The position numbers and the translations under genes are program-made. Shown here piece by piece: positions 1 to 5,343 of a stretch of DNA of 7,758 nucleotides. Source of the stretch: Actinomycetota bacterium (GTDB taxonomy: Bacteria; Actinomycetota; Humimicrobiia; Humimicrobiales; Humimicrobiaceae). The notes below the pieces were generated by a model, which made no database searches, was not told the DNA's origin, and saw only the letters and a list, made by a program, of their open reading frames with translations. The DNA is taken from the NCBI GenBank assembly GCA_016870675.1, contig VGAU01000076.1, positions 1-7,758 on the forward strand, read 5' to 3'. The stretch's first letter is position 1. Every line of letters starts with the position of its first letter.

Positions 1-294
1 TATTACAAGGTCTGATTTTACATCACTGTTTACTATAAACGGGGCCTGGTTAAAATATCTCCGGCTCATTTTAATAATTTCTTCAAGAATCCTGGGGACA
101 ACACAGGAAATTGCAACTTCTTTGACATTCTTCGGGTTAAACTCAGAGTTTTTTAAAAAATTAAAAACTGCAGCCGCAATCTCATCCGAGGTCTCATATT
201 TTGGGGTAACCATCCTCCAGGATGAAAGTGTTTTATCTTCTCCGAATAGTCCTATAACTGTTTGTGTATTTCCTATATCTATTGCCAGAAGCAT
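1..294 (-). CDS. coaX: Type III pantothenate kinase, N-terminal part (runs off window)
   Basis: The first 98 codons of CoaX, the ATP-dependent kinase that phosphorylates pantothenate in the first step of coenzyme A synthesis (cytosolic). The protein begins MLLAIDIGNTQTVIGLFGED; the DIGNT at residues 6-10 is the phosphate-1 loop of the ASKHA fold in this family, and the following SSWRMVTPKYETSDE matches the conserved WR..T...T.DE stretch. The ATG at 294-292 is preceded by AAAGG with about 7 bases of spacing, which supports this start. The remaining ~60% of the protein, including the catalytic Asp and the second phosphate motif, is beyond position 1. It is separated from the upstream toxin gene by 141 bases, so it may have its own promoter, although I see no convincing one. 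CoaX is a bacterial enzyme, which argues against an archaeal host. Family assignment is secure from the N terminus alone. Confidence 0.92.
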   Translation of the reverse strand, partial: MLLAIDIGNTQTVIGLFGEDKTLSSWRMVTPKYETSDEIAAAVFNFLKNSEFNPKNVKEVAISCVVPRILEEIIKMSRRYFNQAPFIVNSDVKSDLVI

Positions 295-368
295 TATAAA
301 CCTTTTATTAATACCTGATAGAATTCTTAAGATTTTACATTAATTGTAAATAAATAAAAAGATGACGG

Positions 369-400
369 AACTATCCATACTAGTTATTTAATAACTTTTT
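369..400. repeat. Two overlapping inverted repeats between toxin gene and coaX, possible weak terminator
   Basis: Seen directly: a 5-bp stem AACTA/TAGTT (369-385, 7-base loop) overlaps a 7-bp stem AGTTATT/AATAACT (382-396, 1-base centre). The two share the TAGTT segment, so only one can form at a time. A T-run (396-400) follows on the plus strand, where there is no gene to terminate; on the minus strand the run of T lies about 8 bases past the outer stem. This could be a weak terminator for the toxin-antitoxin transcript or chance pairing in AT-rich DNA. The rest of 295-435 shows nothing else that I can support. Confidence 0.25.
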
Positions 401-435
401 ATTCTTTCCCTAACCTTCTTATCTGCAGGCATAAA

Positions 436-759
436 TCAATTCAATAATTTTTTTCTATATGCATTATCATGAGGACCCAAGTCAATAAACTTGATGGTGT
501 CATCTGAACATTTACTGCAATCGCTGCAAAGAACTATTTCGTCATCACCTTTTTTTCGACATATCTTACAATATAAATAAATAATGATAAAATTTTTTCG
601 AACTGAACAACTATAGTACCCCCTAAAGTTACTCTTGAGTGGTTCACCCAGGGCAATAGGTCTTTCTATAATCATATCTACTTTCTTTTTTATTGCCTTC
701 TTTATAGAGCTAAACTTTTTTAGGGAGTCTTTGAAAGTATCACTGAAGAGTATATTCAT
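436..759 (-). CDS. RelE/ParE-type toxin with a Cys-rich insertion
   Basis: A 107-residue protein that looks like a RelE-superfamily toxin (ribosome-dependent mRNA interferase or related). The fold pattern is visible: N-terminal MNILFSDTFKDSLKKFSS, a basic two-helix segment, an RP.ALGEPLK turn, then the beta-strand core YYSCSVRKNFIIIYLY (49-63; R54 in the usual Arg position) and a C-terminal FIDLGPHDNAYRK (91-103) equivalent to the RelE GxHDxxY ending. Between the last strands lies an unusual insert with C64-x2-C67 and C78-x2-C81-x2-C84, a possible zinc knuckle. I prefer the ATG at 759-757: it overlaps the antitoxin stop by one base (TGATG), typical of coupled toxin-antitoxin genes; a TTG one codon upstream is possible. 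The antitoxin lies directly upstream in the same transcript. RelE family is fairly sure; enzymatic activity is inferred. Confidence 0.8.
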   Translation of the reverse strand: MNILFSDTFKDSLKKFSSIKKAIKKKVDMIIERPIALGEPLKSNFRGYYSCSVRKNFIIIYLYCKICRKKGDDEIVLCSDCSKCSDDTIKFIDLGPHDNAYRKKLLN

Positions 760-1010
760 CAAAAGACTTCTTTATAACTTAACCATTTAACTTTACCTGA
801 TCTAACCCTTGAAATAGTTTCTAAAAGACTTTCTCTAAAATCTGGATCAGAAAGAATTATCTCAGTTGGATTACCTTCTTTAGTACGTTTTAAGCTCAAA
901 ATAAATTGGGTAAATATCTCAGAGACTGATGTTCTCTGTTCTTCTGCATAAATCTTGGCATATTCTATTAAATCTTTATCTAATGTTATATTTATTTTAC
1001 TTTTACTCAT
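759..1010 (-). CDS. Ribbon-helix-helix antitoxin (DUF6364-like)
   Basis: An 83-residue protein whose N terminus KINITLDKDLIEYAKIYAEE (5-24) followed by RTSVSEIFTQFILSLK (26-41) is a short beta strand plus two helices, the ribbon-helix-helix DNA-binding pattern; it resembles the DUF6364 antitoxin group. The C-terminal half (DFRESLLETISRVRSGKVKW) is the likely toxin-wrapping helix. It precedes the RelE-like toxin and its stop overlaps the toxin ATG by one base, the standard antitoxin-first arrangement. The ATG at 1010 has a good ribosome binding site (GAAGGG, 8 bases away) and a strong promoter 26-55 bases upstream. By analogy with other RHH antitoxins it probably represses its own promoter together with the toxin, but no clear palindromic operator is visible there. 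Function is inferred from family and context. Confidence 0.78.
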   Translation of the reverse strand: MSKSKINITLDKDLIEYAKIYAEEQRTSVSEIFTQFILSLKRTKEGNPTEIILSDPDFRESLLETISRVRSGKVKWLSYKEVF

Positions 1011-1035
1011 TATGGTTACCCTTCAATTTATTCTT

Positions 1036-1065
1036 ATAATATACGCCTTTTATGCACTTTGTCAA
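1036..1065 (-). promoter_or_regulatory. Sigma70-type promoter of the toxin-antitoxin operon
   Basis: On the minus strand, a perfect -35 TTGACA (1065-1060) is followed by a -10 read either as TATTAT (1041-1036, 18-base spacer) or TATATT (1043-1038, 16-base spacer). Transcription would start near 1029-1031, leaving a leader of about 20 bases that contains the GAAGGG ribosome binding site. This is the closest match to a housekeeping promoter in the window. It sits about 35 bases downstream of the tnpB-element right end. Confidence 0.75.
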
Positions 1066-1099
1066 TACTTTTAATCTGCTACCTTAACCTGCTGAATTC

Positions 1100-1140
1100 T
1101 AATGAACTACCTTTGGGCTAAAGACCCAAAAGCTTCCTGC
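1100..1140 (-). mobile_element. Right end of the IS200/IS605-type element
   Basis: On the minus strand, GGAAGC, then a perfect 6-bp hairpin TTTGGG-TCTTTAG-CCCAAA (1130-1112), then GGTAGTTCATT resembles the subterminal hairpin plus GTAGTTCA terminus typical of IS1341-type elements. The tnpB stop codon lies inside it (1107-1109), also typical. No tnpA and no recognisable left end are present, so the element is probably immobile on its own. The exact boundary (near 1100) is an estimate. Confidence 0.6.
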
Positions 1141-1200
1141 TTCATAGCTTCGTCTAACGACGACAGCTCCACAGGCTTTAGACGGTAATTCCTACCGCCT
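1101..1200 (-). ncRNA. Possible fossil reRNA (omega RNA) scaffold at the tnpB 3' end
   Basis: In TnpB elements the guide RNA scaffold overlaps the 3' end of tnpB and the right end. Here the minus strand keeps three compact stems in that position: CGGTA/TACCG (1183-1197), TCGTC/GACGA with a 4-base loop (1150-1163), and the right-end hairpin TTTGGG/CCCAAA (1112-1130). If transcribed, the guide would be the flanking DNA just below 1101, which leads into the toxin-antitoxin promoter. The stems are seen; that an RNA is made is inference, and no intact TnpB is present in the window to use it. Confidence 0.35.
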
Positions 1201-1549
1201 TTAATGTTTAATTCTCGCAATACTTGAGATAAGATATTTTGACTGGCATTTATATCCCTATCTAATTCTGTTTTACATTTCGGACAATCCCATTCTCCAT
1301 CTTTTAATTCTAAATCTTGGTTGATATATCCACAGTGATTACAAGTCTTCGAGCTGGGGTAAAATCGTAGGCAGTATCTAAATCTTTTAGTGTTTGCTGC
1401 AGTGATTGTGAATTAGCCTCTTTTAACCATTCGTTTTCTTTTTTCAAATCAGTAAGTTTATTTGCACAGTCATAATAATTCAAGTGTTTTTTCTTTAATT
1501 TTCCTTTTTTACAATGATAACTGTGTCTCACTATTTCCATCTGAATCAA
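1107..1549 (-). pseudogene. tnpB: tnpB remnant (IS200/IS605, IS1341 group), internally deleted and frameshifted
   Basis: Two pieces of an RNA-guided TnpB nuclease lie in different frames. The upstream piece reads NYYDCANKLTDLKKENEWLK...SQSLQQTLKDLDTAYD (to about 1364), the conserved N-terminal segment of this family. The downstream piece, one frame over from about 1367, reads RFYPSSKTCNHCGYINQD, a second CPKC pair (a C-x2-C...C-x2-C zinc ribbon), then DRDINASQNI (the last RuvC Asp motif), and ends at a TAG at 1107-1109. The central RuvC region with the first catalytic Asp and the Glu is gone, perhaps 200 or more codons, and the join at 1361-1370 changes frame. The true N terminus (about 30-40 residues) also seems replaced by unrelated sequence near 1520-1549. 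It cannot encode an active nuclease. Family identification is strong; lesion sizes are estimates. Confidence 0.85.
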
Positions 1550-1640
1550 CCCAGATAAAAGCTATAATTCCGGGGGATTTCACTGATGGTGACATCATTG
1601 TTAAAACAGAAGGTTAGAACTGTTAATCTTTATTTTGGCA
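1550..1640 (-). other. Junction region between nikO and the tnpB remnant
   Basis: This 91-base stretch holds an imperfect inverted repeat (1601-1626; TTAACAG / CTGTTTTAA on the minus strand) starting 15 bases after the nikO stop. It could form a weak stem but has no following T-run, so it is at best a poor terminator. A 29-codon open frame, starting ATG near 1597 and reading MMSPSVKSPGIIAFIWVDSD before a stop inside the tnpB remnant, has no recognised family and may be the scrap of DNA that replaced the tnpB start. Confidence 0.3.
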
Positions 1641-2456
1641 CTAAATACAGCCGGTTTTTCTCAAGCACAAAGGTAGATCAAGATTATTCTTCCTTAAGAA
1701 ATCCCGGTCGTTTAAAATCTTTTTTGAATCACCGTTAAATACTACCTCTCCCTGGTTTAAAATTATGCACCTATCCGAGAAATCATATGCCAGATCAAGG
1801 TCATGAGTAGCAATAATGGTGGTTTTGTCCATATTTTTAATAAGTTTTATAAAGTTAGTCCTGTTTCTGGGGTCAAGATTGCTTGAAGGCTCATCTAAAA
1901 TCAGTATTTCAGGATCATAAGACAGCACTGTAGCCAGAGTAACAAGTTTCTTTTCTCCAAAACTCAAGAAATGAGGAATCTCATCCTCTATATTCCCCAG
2001 ATTTACTTTTCTTAAGCTAATTCTTACAATTTCCTCTATATACTGCCTGTTTTTAGCCCGCCTGTCCTTCTTTTTATTTAAATAATTTATAAGTCCAAAG
2101 GATACATCATCAAAAACTTTTATTGAGAACAACTGGTCATTTGGGTCCTGGAATACAAATCCTATTTTTTCCCTGATATCATAAATATTTTTTTCATCCA
2201 ACCTCTTGCCATATATAAATATTTCACCCGACTGGCACTTTCCGTCCATAAGACCGGCAATATTCAGCATCAAAGTTGACTTTCCCGCACCATTGTGACC
2301 GATTATGGATAATTTTTCTCCCCTTCCGACAGAAAAATTGATGCCTTTTAACACTCCCCTGTAACTGCTAAAACCTCCATCCAATCTTCTGCTGGTAAGA
2401 TACTTATAATATAGATCTTTAACTTCAATTATTTTTTGGTTATTCATCTTATTCAT
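1641..2456 (-). CDS. nikO: ECF nickel/cobalt transporter ATPase NikO (CbiO family)
   Basis: ATP-binding subunit (271 residues, normal length) that drives the energy-coupling-factor nickel importer from the cytoplasmic face. Visible motifs: Walker A GHNGAGKST (53-61), Q-loop VFQDPND (101-107), signature LSFGEKK (164-170), Walker B ILILDE (184-189), D-loop SSNLD (191-195) and the switch His in ATHD (H218). The VFQDPNDQLFS and FGEKK segments are characteristic of the CbiO/EcfA group; the signature has Phe in place of the first Gly of LSGGQ. It is the last gene of nikMNQO, 111 bases after nikQ. Neither ATG (codon 1, or codon 4 at NKM) has a good Shine-Dalgarno site, so the start is uncertain by three residues and translation may be weak. 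Nickel rather than cobalt specificity is inferred from NikM and the operator upstream of the operon. Confidence 0.93.
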   Translation of the reverse strand: MNKMNNQKIIEVKDLYYKYLTSRRLDGGFSSYRGVLKGINFSVGRGEKLSIIGHNGAGKSTLMLNIAGLMDGKCQSGEIFIYGKRLDEKNIYDIREKIGFVFQDPNDQLFSIKVFDDVSFGLINYLNKKKDRRAKNRQYIEEIVRISLRKVNLGNIEDEIPHFLSFGEKKLVTLATVLSYDPEILILDEPSSNLDPRNRTNFIKLIKNMDKTTIIATHDLDLAYDFSDRCIILNQGEVVFNGDSKKILNDRDFLRKNNLDLPLCLRKTGCI

Positions 2457-2567
2457 TTAAATTAAAATAAAAAAGTTTTTAAATTTATTAACGATTTAAA
2501 CATAAATTTTAACAATGACATTTTTAAAATGATATCTGATAAATTTTATATTCATATTTAACATTTG

Positions 2568-3323
2568 TTATAAAATACTGGTAATTTCAATAACTTTTAT
2601 AGATGCCGGAATCAGGATAAAGATTAAAAGCAGGGTAATATTTAAGGCAATGTTTAAACTTCCATTTGTATTTTCTTTTTCCACAACATAAAAATTTCCA
2701 TCAAAACCCCTGCTTTCCATAGACCTGTAAACATTTTCTGCCCGGTCTATTGACTTTATAAATAGGTTACCAATAACATGTGTTAGTCTCTTATTTACAG
2801 TATGATATGATTTTTGAAATACCCTGCTTTTTATTGCCTGCTGGCCGATTCTGAATTCTTCTGTTATTAAAAATATATACCTATACATTAAAAAAATTAT
2901 TGAAACAATTACTTTTGGTAAATGTATTTTTCTAAGCCCATGCAAAAGTTCCATTTCATCAGTGGATACAAGAAGCGAAGCCAAAAGCAGTATTGAAAGA
3001 AAAGATTTTATAAGCACAGCTGCAAAGATAGCAAGACCATTATCAGTTACAGCTAAAGTAAATACCTTTAAATCGATCTTTGCTACAATTGCACCTTCAT
3101 TTGCAAATGGAATAAAGATAGAAATAAAAAAAGGGTATAAAAATACTAAAGACACTCTCTTTACTAGCTGCTTGAAATCAGGCCTAAATAATAACACAAC
3201 AATAATGGTAGTTAGAAAATAAAAGGTAAATATTAAATAATTCCCTACCGCCACACTAACAATAAAAAAGATATTTACCAGGGTTATTATTAATTTGTTT
3301 CTAATGTTTAAAATACTGCTCAA
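2568..3323 (-). CDS. nikQ: ECF transporter transmembrane coupling protein NikQ (CbiQ family)
   Basis: The T-component of the nickel importer, an integral membrane protein linking the ATPase to the substrate-binding NikM. The 251 residues contain several hydrophobic segments (about 12-46, 57-73, 97-120, 136-153 and 224-248) and the conserved cytoplasmic coupling-helix motif YRSMESRGFDG (199-209), the counterpart of the xRG motif that docks into the ATPase groove in CbiQ proteins. It starts at a TTG (3323-3321); AAGGG lies about 10 bases upstream and no ATG gives a full-length protein, so TTG is the best choice. It follows nikN by 42 bases. The family is clear; the metal is set by NikM, not by this subunit. 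Confidence 0.9.
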   Translation of the reverse strand: MSSILNIRNKLIITLVNIFFIVSVAVGNYLIFTFYFLTTIIVVLLFRPDFKQLVKRVSLVFLYPFFISIFIPFANEGAIVAKIDLKVFTLAVTDNGLAIFAAVLIKSFLSILLLASLLVSTDEMELLHGLRKIHLPKVIVSIIFLMYRYIFLITEEFRIGQQAIKSRVFQKSYHTVNKRLTHVIGNLFIKSIDRAENVYRSMESRGFDGNFYVVEKENTNGSLNIALNITLLLIFILIPASIKVIEITSIL

Positions 3324-3365
3324 TAGAGTTAAACCCTTGTTTTATTTCTTAAGTTTGTAAAAAAA

Positions 3366-3674
3366 CTATTTCTTTTTGCCTGCTGCCTTATAAATCAGGT
3401 ACACGGCTCCAAAAACAGCCAGAATAATAAGTACACCTGACAACCCGGCCAGAGATGTTTGCCAGAGTTCATTATCCACAGCACCAAAAACATAATCAGG
3501 AATCAGAAAAATACTTTCCGGAATTATTTGTTCAGCTTTATCTATAAATCCATGATTTTCAGCGACCTTTTCCAGCCCATCAGGAAAGGGTGATGCAAAG
3601 ACTGACACAAACATGGCAATTACCAGTGCTGCAATTATTCCCACCAATATAAATGTATAATCTCTTCTATTCAT
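3366..3674 (-). CDS. nikN: PDGLE-type accessory membrane protein NikN (CbiN analogue)
   Basis: A 102-residue membrane protein with two predicted transmembrane helices (about 7-28 and 74-95) separated by an extracytoplasmic loop that begins SPFPDGLEKVAENHGF; the PDGLE motif defines this family. It is the small auxiliary subunit of the NikM(N)QO and CbiMNQO transporters and helps load metal on NikM; in many genomes it is fused to the M component, here it is separate. The ATG at 3674-3672 overlaps the nikM stop by one base (TGATG), with AAAGGAG upstream inside nikM, so translation is coupled. A GTG one codon earlier is possible. The lysine-rich tail KKK is cytoplasmic by the positive-inside rule. 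Confidence 0.88.
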   Translation of the reverse strand: MNRRDYTFILVGIIAALVIAMFVSVFASPFPDGLEKVAENHGFIDKAEQIIPESIFLIPDYVFGAVDNELWQTSLAGLSGVLIILAVFGAVYLIYKAAGKKK

Positions 3675-4318
3675 CACTGGAGGCTCCTTTCCCTGGTTAA
3701 AATAAGATCCGGTCTTATTTTATTTATAAAAGCAATCACCGCAACTGTAATTACTGCCTCTCCAATTCCTATTATGGAATGGACTCCAACCATTGCTTTT
3801 AAAGTGATTCCCAGAGCATAAGTTCCTGAAATTCCCAGTTCAAGTGCTGCAAAAAAGGAGGCAATTACCACTGAAAGCCATGAGGCCGCAGCAACAGAAA
3901 TAAAAAAGATAGTCCTTTTTTTTGACATTCTACCAATCAGCCAGTAAATTAAATAAGAACTGTAAACTCCAACAATAGCCATATTAAAAATATTTGCCCC
4001 TAATGCTGCCACTCCCCCGTCCATAAAGACAAATGCCTGTACAATCAGCACCACTGCTATAACTATGGCACCTGCATGAGGTCCCAGCACTATTGCCGCA
4101 AGAGCTCCCCCCAGAAGATGCCCGGAAGTTCCTCCAGGTATAGAAAAGTTAATCATCTGCAAAGCAAAAATCAATGCACTTATAACTCCCATAAGTGCTA
4201 TAACCTTTGCTTTGAAATAACTTTTCACCTTGTAGATTGCCGTAGCCAGTCCACCTGCAGAGACTACCGCGGTAGAAACTACAGTTTTAAGATCAATAAA
4301 CCCATCTGGTATGTGCAT
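3674..4318 (-). CDS. nikM: ECF nickel-binding component NikM (CbiM/NikM family)
   Basis: The substrate-specific S-component of the importer (214 residues, many hydrophobic helices). It begins MHIPDGF: in the solved NikM structure Ni(II) is held in a planar site by the N-terminal Met1/His2 and by His67. Here His2 is present and the GGTSGHLLGG motif places a His exactly at 67. Other conserved blocks are VLGPHAGAIVIAVVLIVQAF (78-97) and DGGVAALGANIFNMAIVG (100-117). The start must be this ATG because the metal site needs His2; AGAGGAG lies 5 bases upstream. First gene of the operon, preceded by the promoter and putative NikR box. The family also includes cobalt transporters (CbiM); absence of nearby cobalamin genes and the operator motif favour nickel. 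Confidence 0.92.
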   Translation of the reverse strand: MHIPDGFIDLKTVVSTAVVSAGGLATAIYKVKSYFKAKVIALMGVISALIFALQMINFSIPGGTSGHLLGGALAAIVLGPHAGAIVIAVVLIVQAFVFMDGGVAALGANIFNMAIVGVYSSYLIYWLIGRMSKKRTIFFISVAAASWLSVVIASFFAALELGISGTYALGITLKAMVGVHSIIGIGEAVITVAVIAFINKIRPDLILTRERSLQ

Positions 4319-4335
4319 AACGCTCCTCTATTTAT

Positions 4336-4363
4336 GTGTTACTAAATATGTAAAAAGTAACAC
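4336..4363. promoter_or_regulatory. Putative NikR operator of the nickel transport operon
   Basis: A perfect inverted repeat GTGTTAC (4336-4342) - N14 - GTAACAC (4357-4363); the match extends one further base inwards on each side. Total span is 28 bp, the same as the E. coli NikR site (GTATGA-N16-TCATAC), and GTGTTAC-N14-GTAACAC is, to my recollection, a NikR motif described by comparative genomics for other bacterial groups. It overlaps the presumed -10 element and start site and lies 18 bases before nikM, so Ni-bound NikR would block transcription. No nikR gene is in the window. Confidence 0.75.
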
Positions 4364-4382
4364 GTTTTAAATAAGAAAGCAA
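4354..4382 (-). promoter_or_regulatory. Likely promoter of nikMNQO
   Basis: On the minus strand, TTGCTT (4382-4377), a 17-base spacer and TACTTT (4359-4354) form a plausible -35/-10 pair, giving a start near 4347 and a leader of about 29 bases with the AGGAG site before nikM. The -10 lies within one arm of the GTGTTAC repeat, consistent with repression. Other -10 choices in this AT-rich stretch cannot be excluded. Confidence 0.5.
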
Positions 4383-4462
4383 GCTTTTTTTACTTTAATT
4401 TAACTAAAAAAGTTATCTTTGGCTAAATTTTTTCTAAATAGATTTGAACGCTTAAGCAGTTT

Positions 4463-4672
4463 TTAAAAACCAGAAGGACGAAGTCCATAACCTTCTTTTA
4501 TTTTTTCTACCTGATTTATCTTATCAAGATTATTAAAAATTGTTTGTCTGAATTCAAAATTTTTAAAACCAGTCTCTTTTAATATCTTTACCACTTCTTC
4601 TGTAGTAAAGAAAATTGCTTCTCTATAAAAAACACTTTTTTGCTTATTTTTTTGATATATCCTTCCAACTTT
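4463..4672 (-). pseudogene. C-terminal remnant of a probable SAM-dependent methyltransferase
   Basis: In a frame different from the MetF fragment that overlaps it, codons from about 4669 read VGRIYQKNKQKSVFYREAIF, then TTEEVVKILKETGFKNFEF and KIKEGYG, ending at TAA 4463-4465. This matches the end of class I SAM methyltransferases (FY..A.FYT.EEL..LL..AGF...... EGYG), as I recall them. The catalytic SAM-binding N-terminal domain is absent. After GYG the frame ends abnormally (LRPSGF), while the neighbouring frame continues DFVLLVFKN, the hydrophobic strand expected there, so a second small lesion is likely near 4480. The upstream break at about 4670-4690 is the junction with metF. Assignment rests on pattern memory only. 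Confidence 0.55.
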
Positions 4673-5094
4673 GCTTTTCCTGAGTTTAAAGTATGAACAA
4701 GCTGTATTAATTGAACTGAATCAATATCATAAACAGGCTTTGCCTCAGGGTGATCTCCCATTTTAAGAGAATCCCCGGTAAGACAGAGAACATTTTCTAT
4801 GCCCCTGGAAAATGCAAAAAGCAGATCGGCCTGAATAGATAGCCTATTTCTATCACGGCAGGTTATTTGAAATATTGGCTCCCCGCCTTGCTCCTTTATA
4901 AGAAGACAGGTTCCCAGAGAAGGATATCTCATCACAGCACTTTGATTATCTGTAACATTTAATGCATCAACTTTATCTTTAAGAATTTCTATATTATCAA
5001 TCATTTTTTGTACATTGGTGCCCTTTACCGGACCTATCTCAGCTGTTATGATAAATTTGTCTGATTTTAGCACTTCTTTAAATGATATAGCCAT
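4588..5094 (-). pseudogene. metF: Truncated methylenetetrahydrofolate reductase (MetF N-terminal half)
   Basis: MetF reduces 5,10-methylene-THF to methyl-THF with a flavin, in methionine synthesis or the methyl branch of the Wood-Ljungdahl pathway. Residues 1-140 fit: ITAEIGPVKG with the catalytic Glu (E19), DALNVTDNQSAVMRYPS (43-59), FQITCRDRNR (75-84), LCLTGD (103-108) and YDIDSVQLIQ (122-131). Full-length MetF is about 290 residues; after LNSGK (136-140) the reading frame becomes a lysine-rich tail (GYIKKISKKVFFIEKQ) that is an out-of-frame translation of the methyltransferase remnant. The C-terminal half of the barrel is therefore missing and the product should be inactive. The ATG has GGGGGAG 3 bases upstream, so it may still be translated. 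Family is secure; the deletion reading is well supported. Confidence 0.83.
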
Positions 5095-5128
5095 TTACTC
5101 CCCCTACTTCTAAACGAATTTTTTAAAA

Positions 5129-5142
5129 TTATCATATGATAA
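5129..5142. repeat. 14-bp palindrome upstream of the metF remnant
   Basis: TTATCATATGATAA is a perfect palindrome about 35 bases before the metF start. It could be an old operator or part of a promoter (it contains TATGAT), or chance in AT-rich DNA. No regulator can be named. Confidence 0.25.
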
Positions 5143-5144
5143 AA

Positions 5145-5306
5145 TTAACTTCTATTCACTTTTAAATTTCTCATATTCTCTAAAAGCCAGCGGCTGCTTT
5201 CTCCTGTGTCAAATAGTATTCTTTCATCAATTAAGAAAGATACTCCCCATCCGATACGGAGATTTCTGGTCATTGCATCTTTATCAAAAAGAATCTCTAC
5301 TTTCAT
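5145..5306 (-). pseudogene. N-terminal fragment of a metallo-beta-lactamase-fold protein
   Basis: A 53-codon open frame reads MKVEILFDKDAMTRNLRIGW, then GVSFLIDERILFDTGESS and LLENMRNLKV before a TAA at 5145-5147. The pattern GWG.SFLI....LFDTG....LL.NM..L is the start of MBL-fold hydrolases related to the dihydropterin/RFA-P synthase-like group. The protein stops just where the family would continue to the metal-binding HxHxDH motif, so the catalytic part (about 200 residues) is missing. The ATG at 5306-5304 lacks a clear Shine-Dalgarno site. It lies between the tail fragment at 5344-5460 and the metF remnant, within the same run of broken genes. Family call is from motif recognition; loss of function is inferred from the missing metal ligands. 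Confidence 0.6.
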
Positions 5307-5343
5307 TTTTTATTATTTCAACAATTTTTTTTAAAACTAAAAG

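Noticed and set aside
122..343. 73-codon plus-strand open frame opposite coaX
   Set aside because: It lies antisense to a clear coaX reading frame, has no family resemblance and no good ribosome binding site.
1080..1210. CRISPR repeat array
   Set aside because: The short inverted repeats are all different and do not recur at regular spacing; they fit the right end of a TnpB element.
2962..3222. 86-codon plus-strand open frame within nikQ
   Set aside because: Shadow of the minus-strand membrane protein gene; its lysine- and serine-rich translation shows no motif.
4076..4345. 89-codon plus-strand open frame over nikM and its operator
   Set aside because: Antisense to NikM, whose metal-binding motifs are in the minus frame; composition is not protein-like.
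4336..4363. Cobalamin riboswitch controlling the cbiMNQO-like operon
   Set aside because: The leader between the likely start site and nikM is only about 29 bases, far too short, and no B12-box-like sequence is visible; the NikR-type repeat explains the region better.
4370..4430. Intrinsic terminator near AAGCAAGCTTTTTTT
   Set aside because: The stem would need a 2-base loop and there is no plus-strand gene upstream of it; on the minus strand it is within the nikM promoter region.
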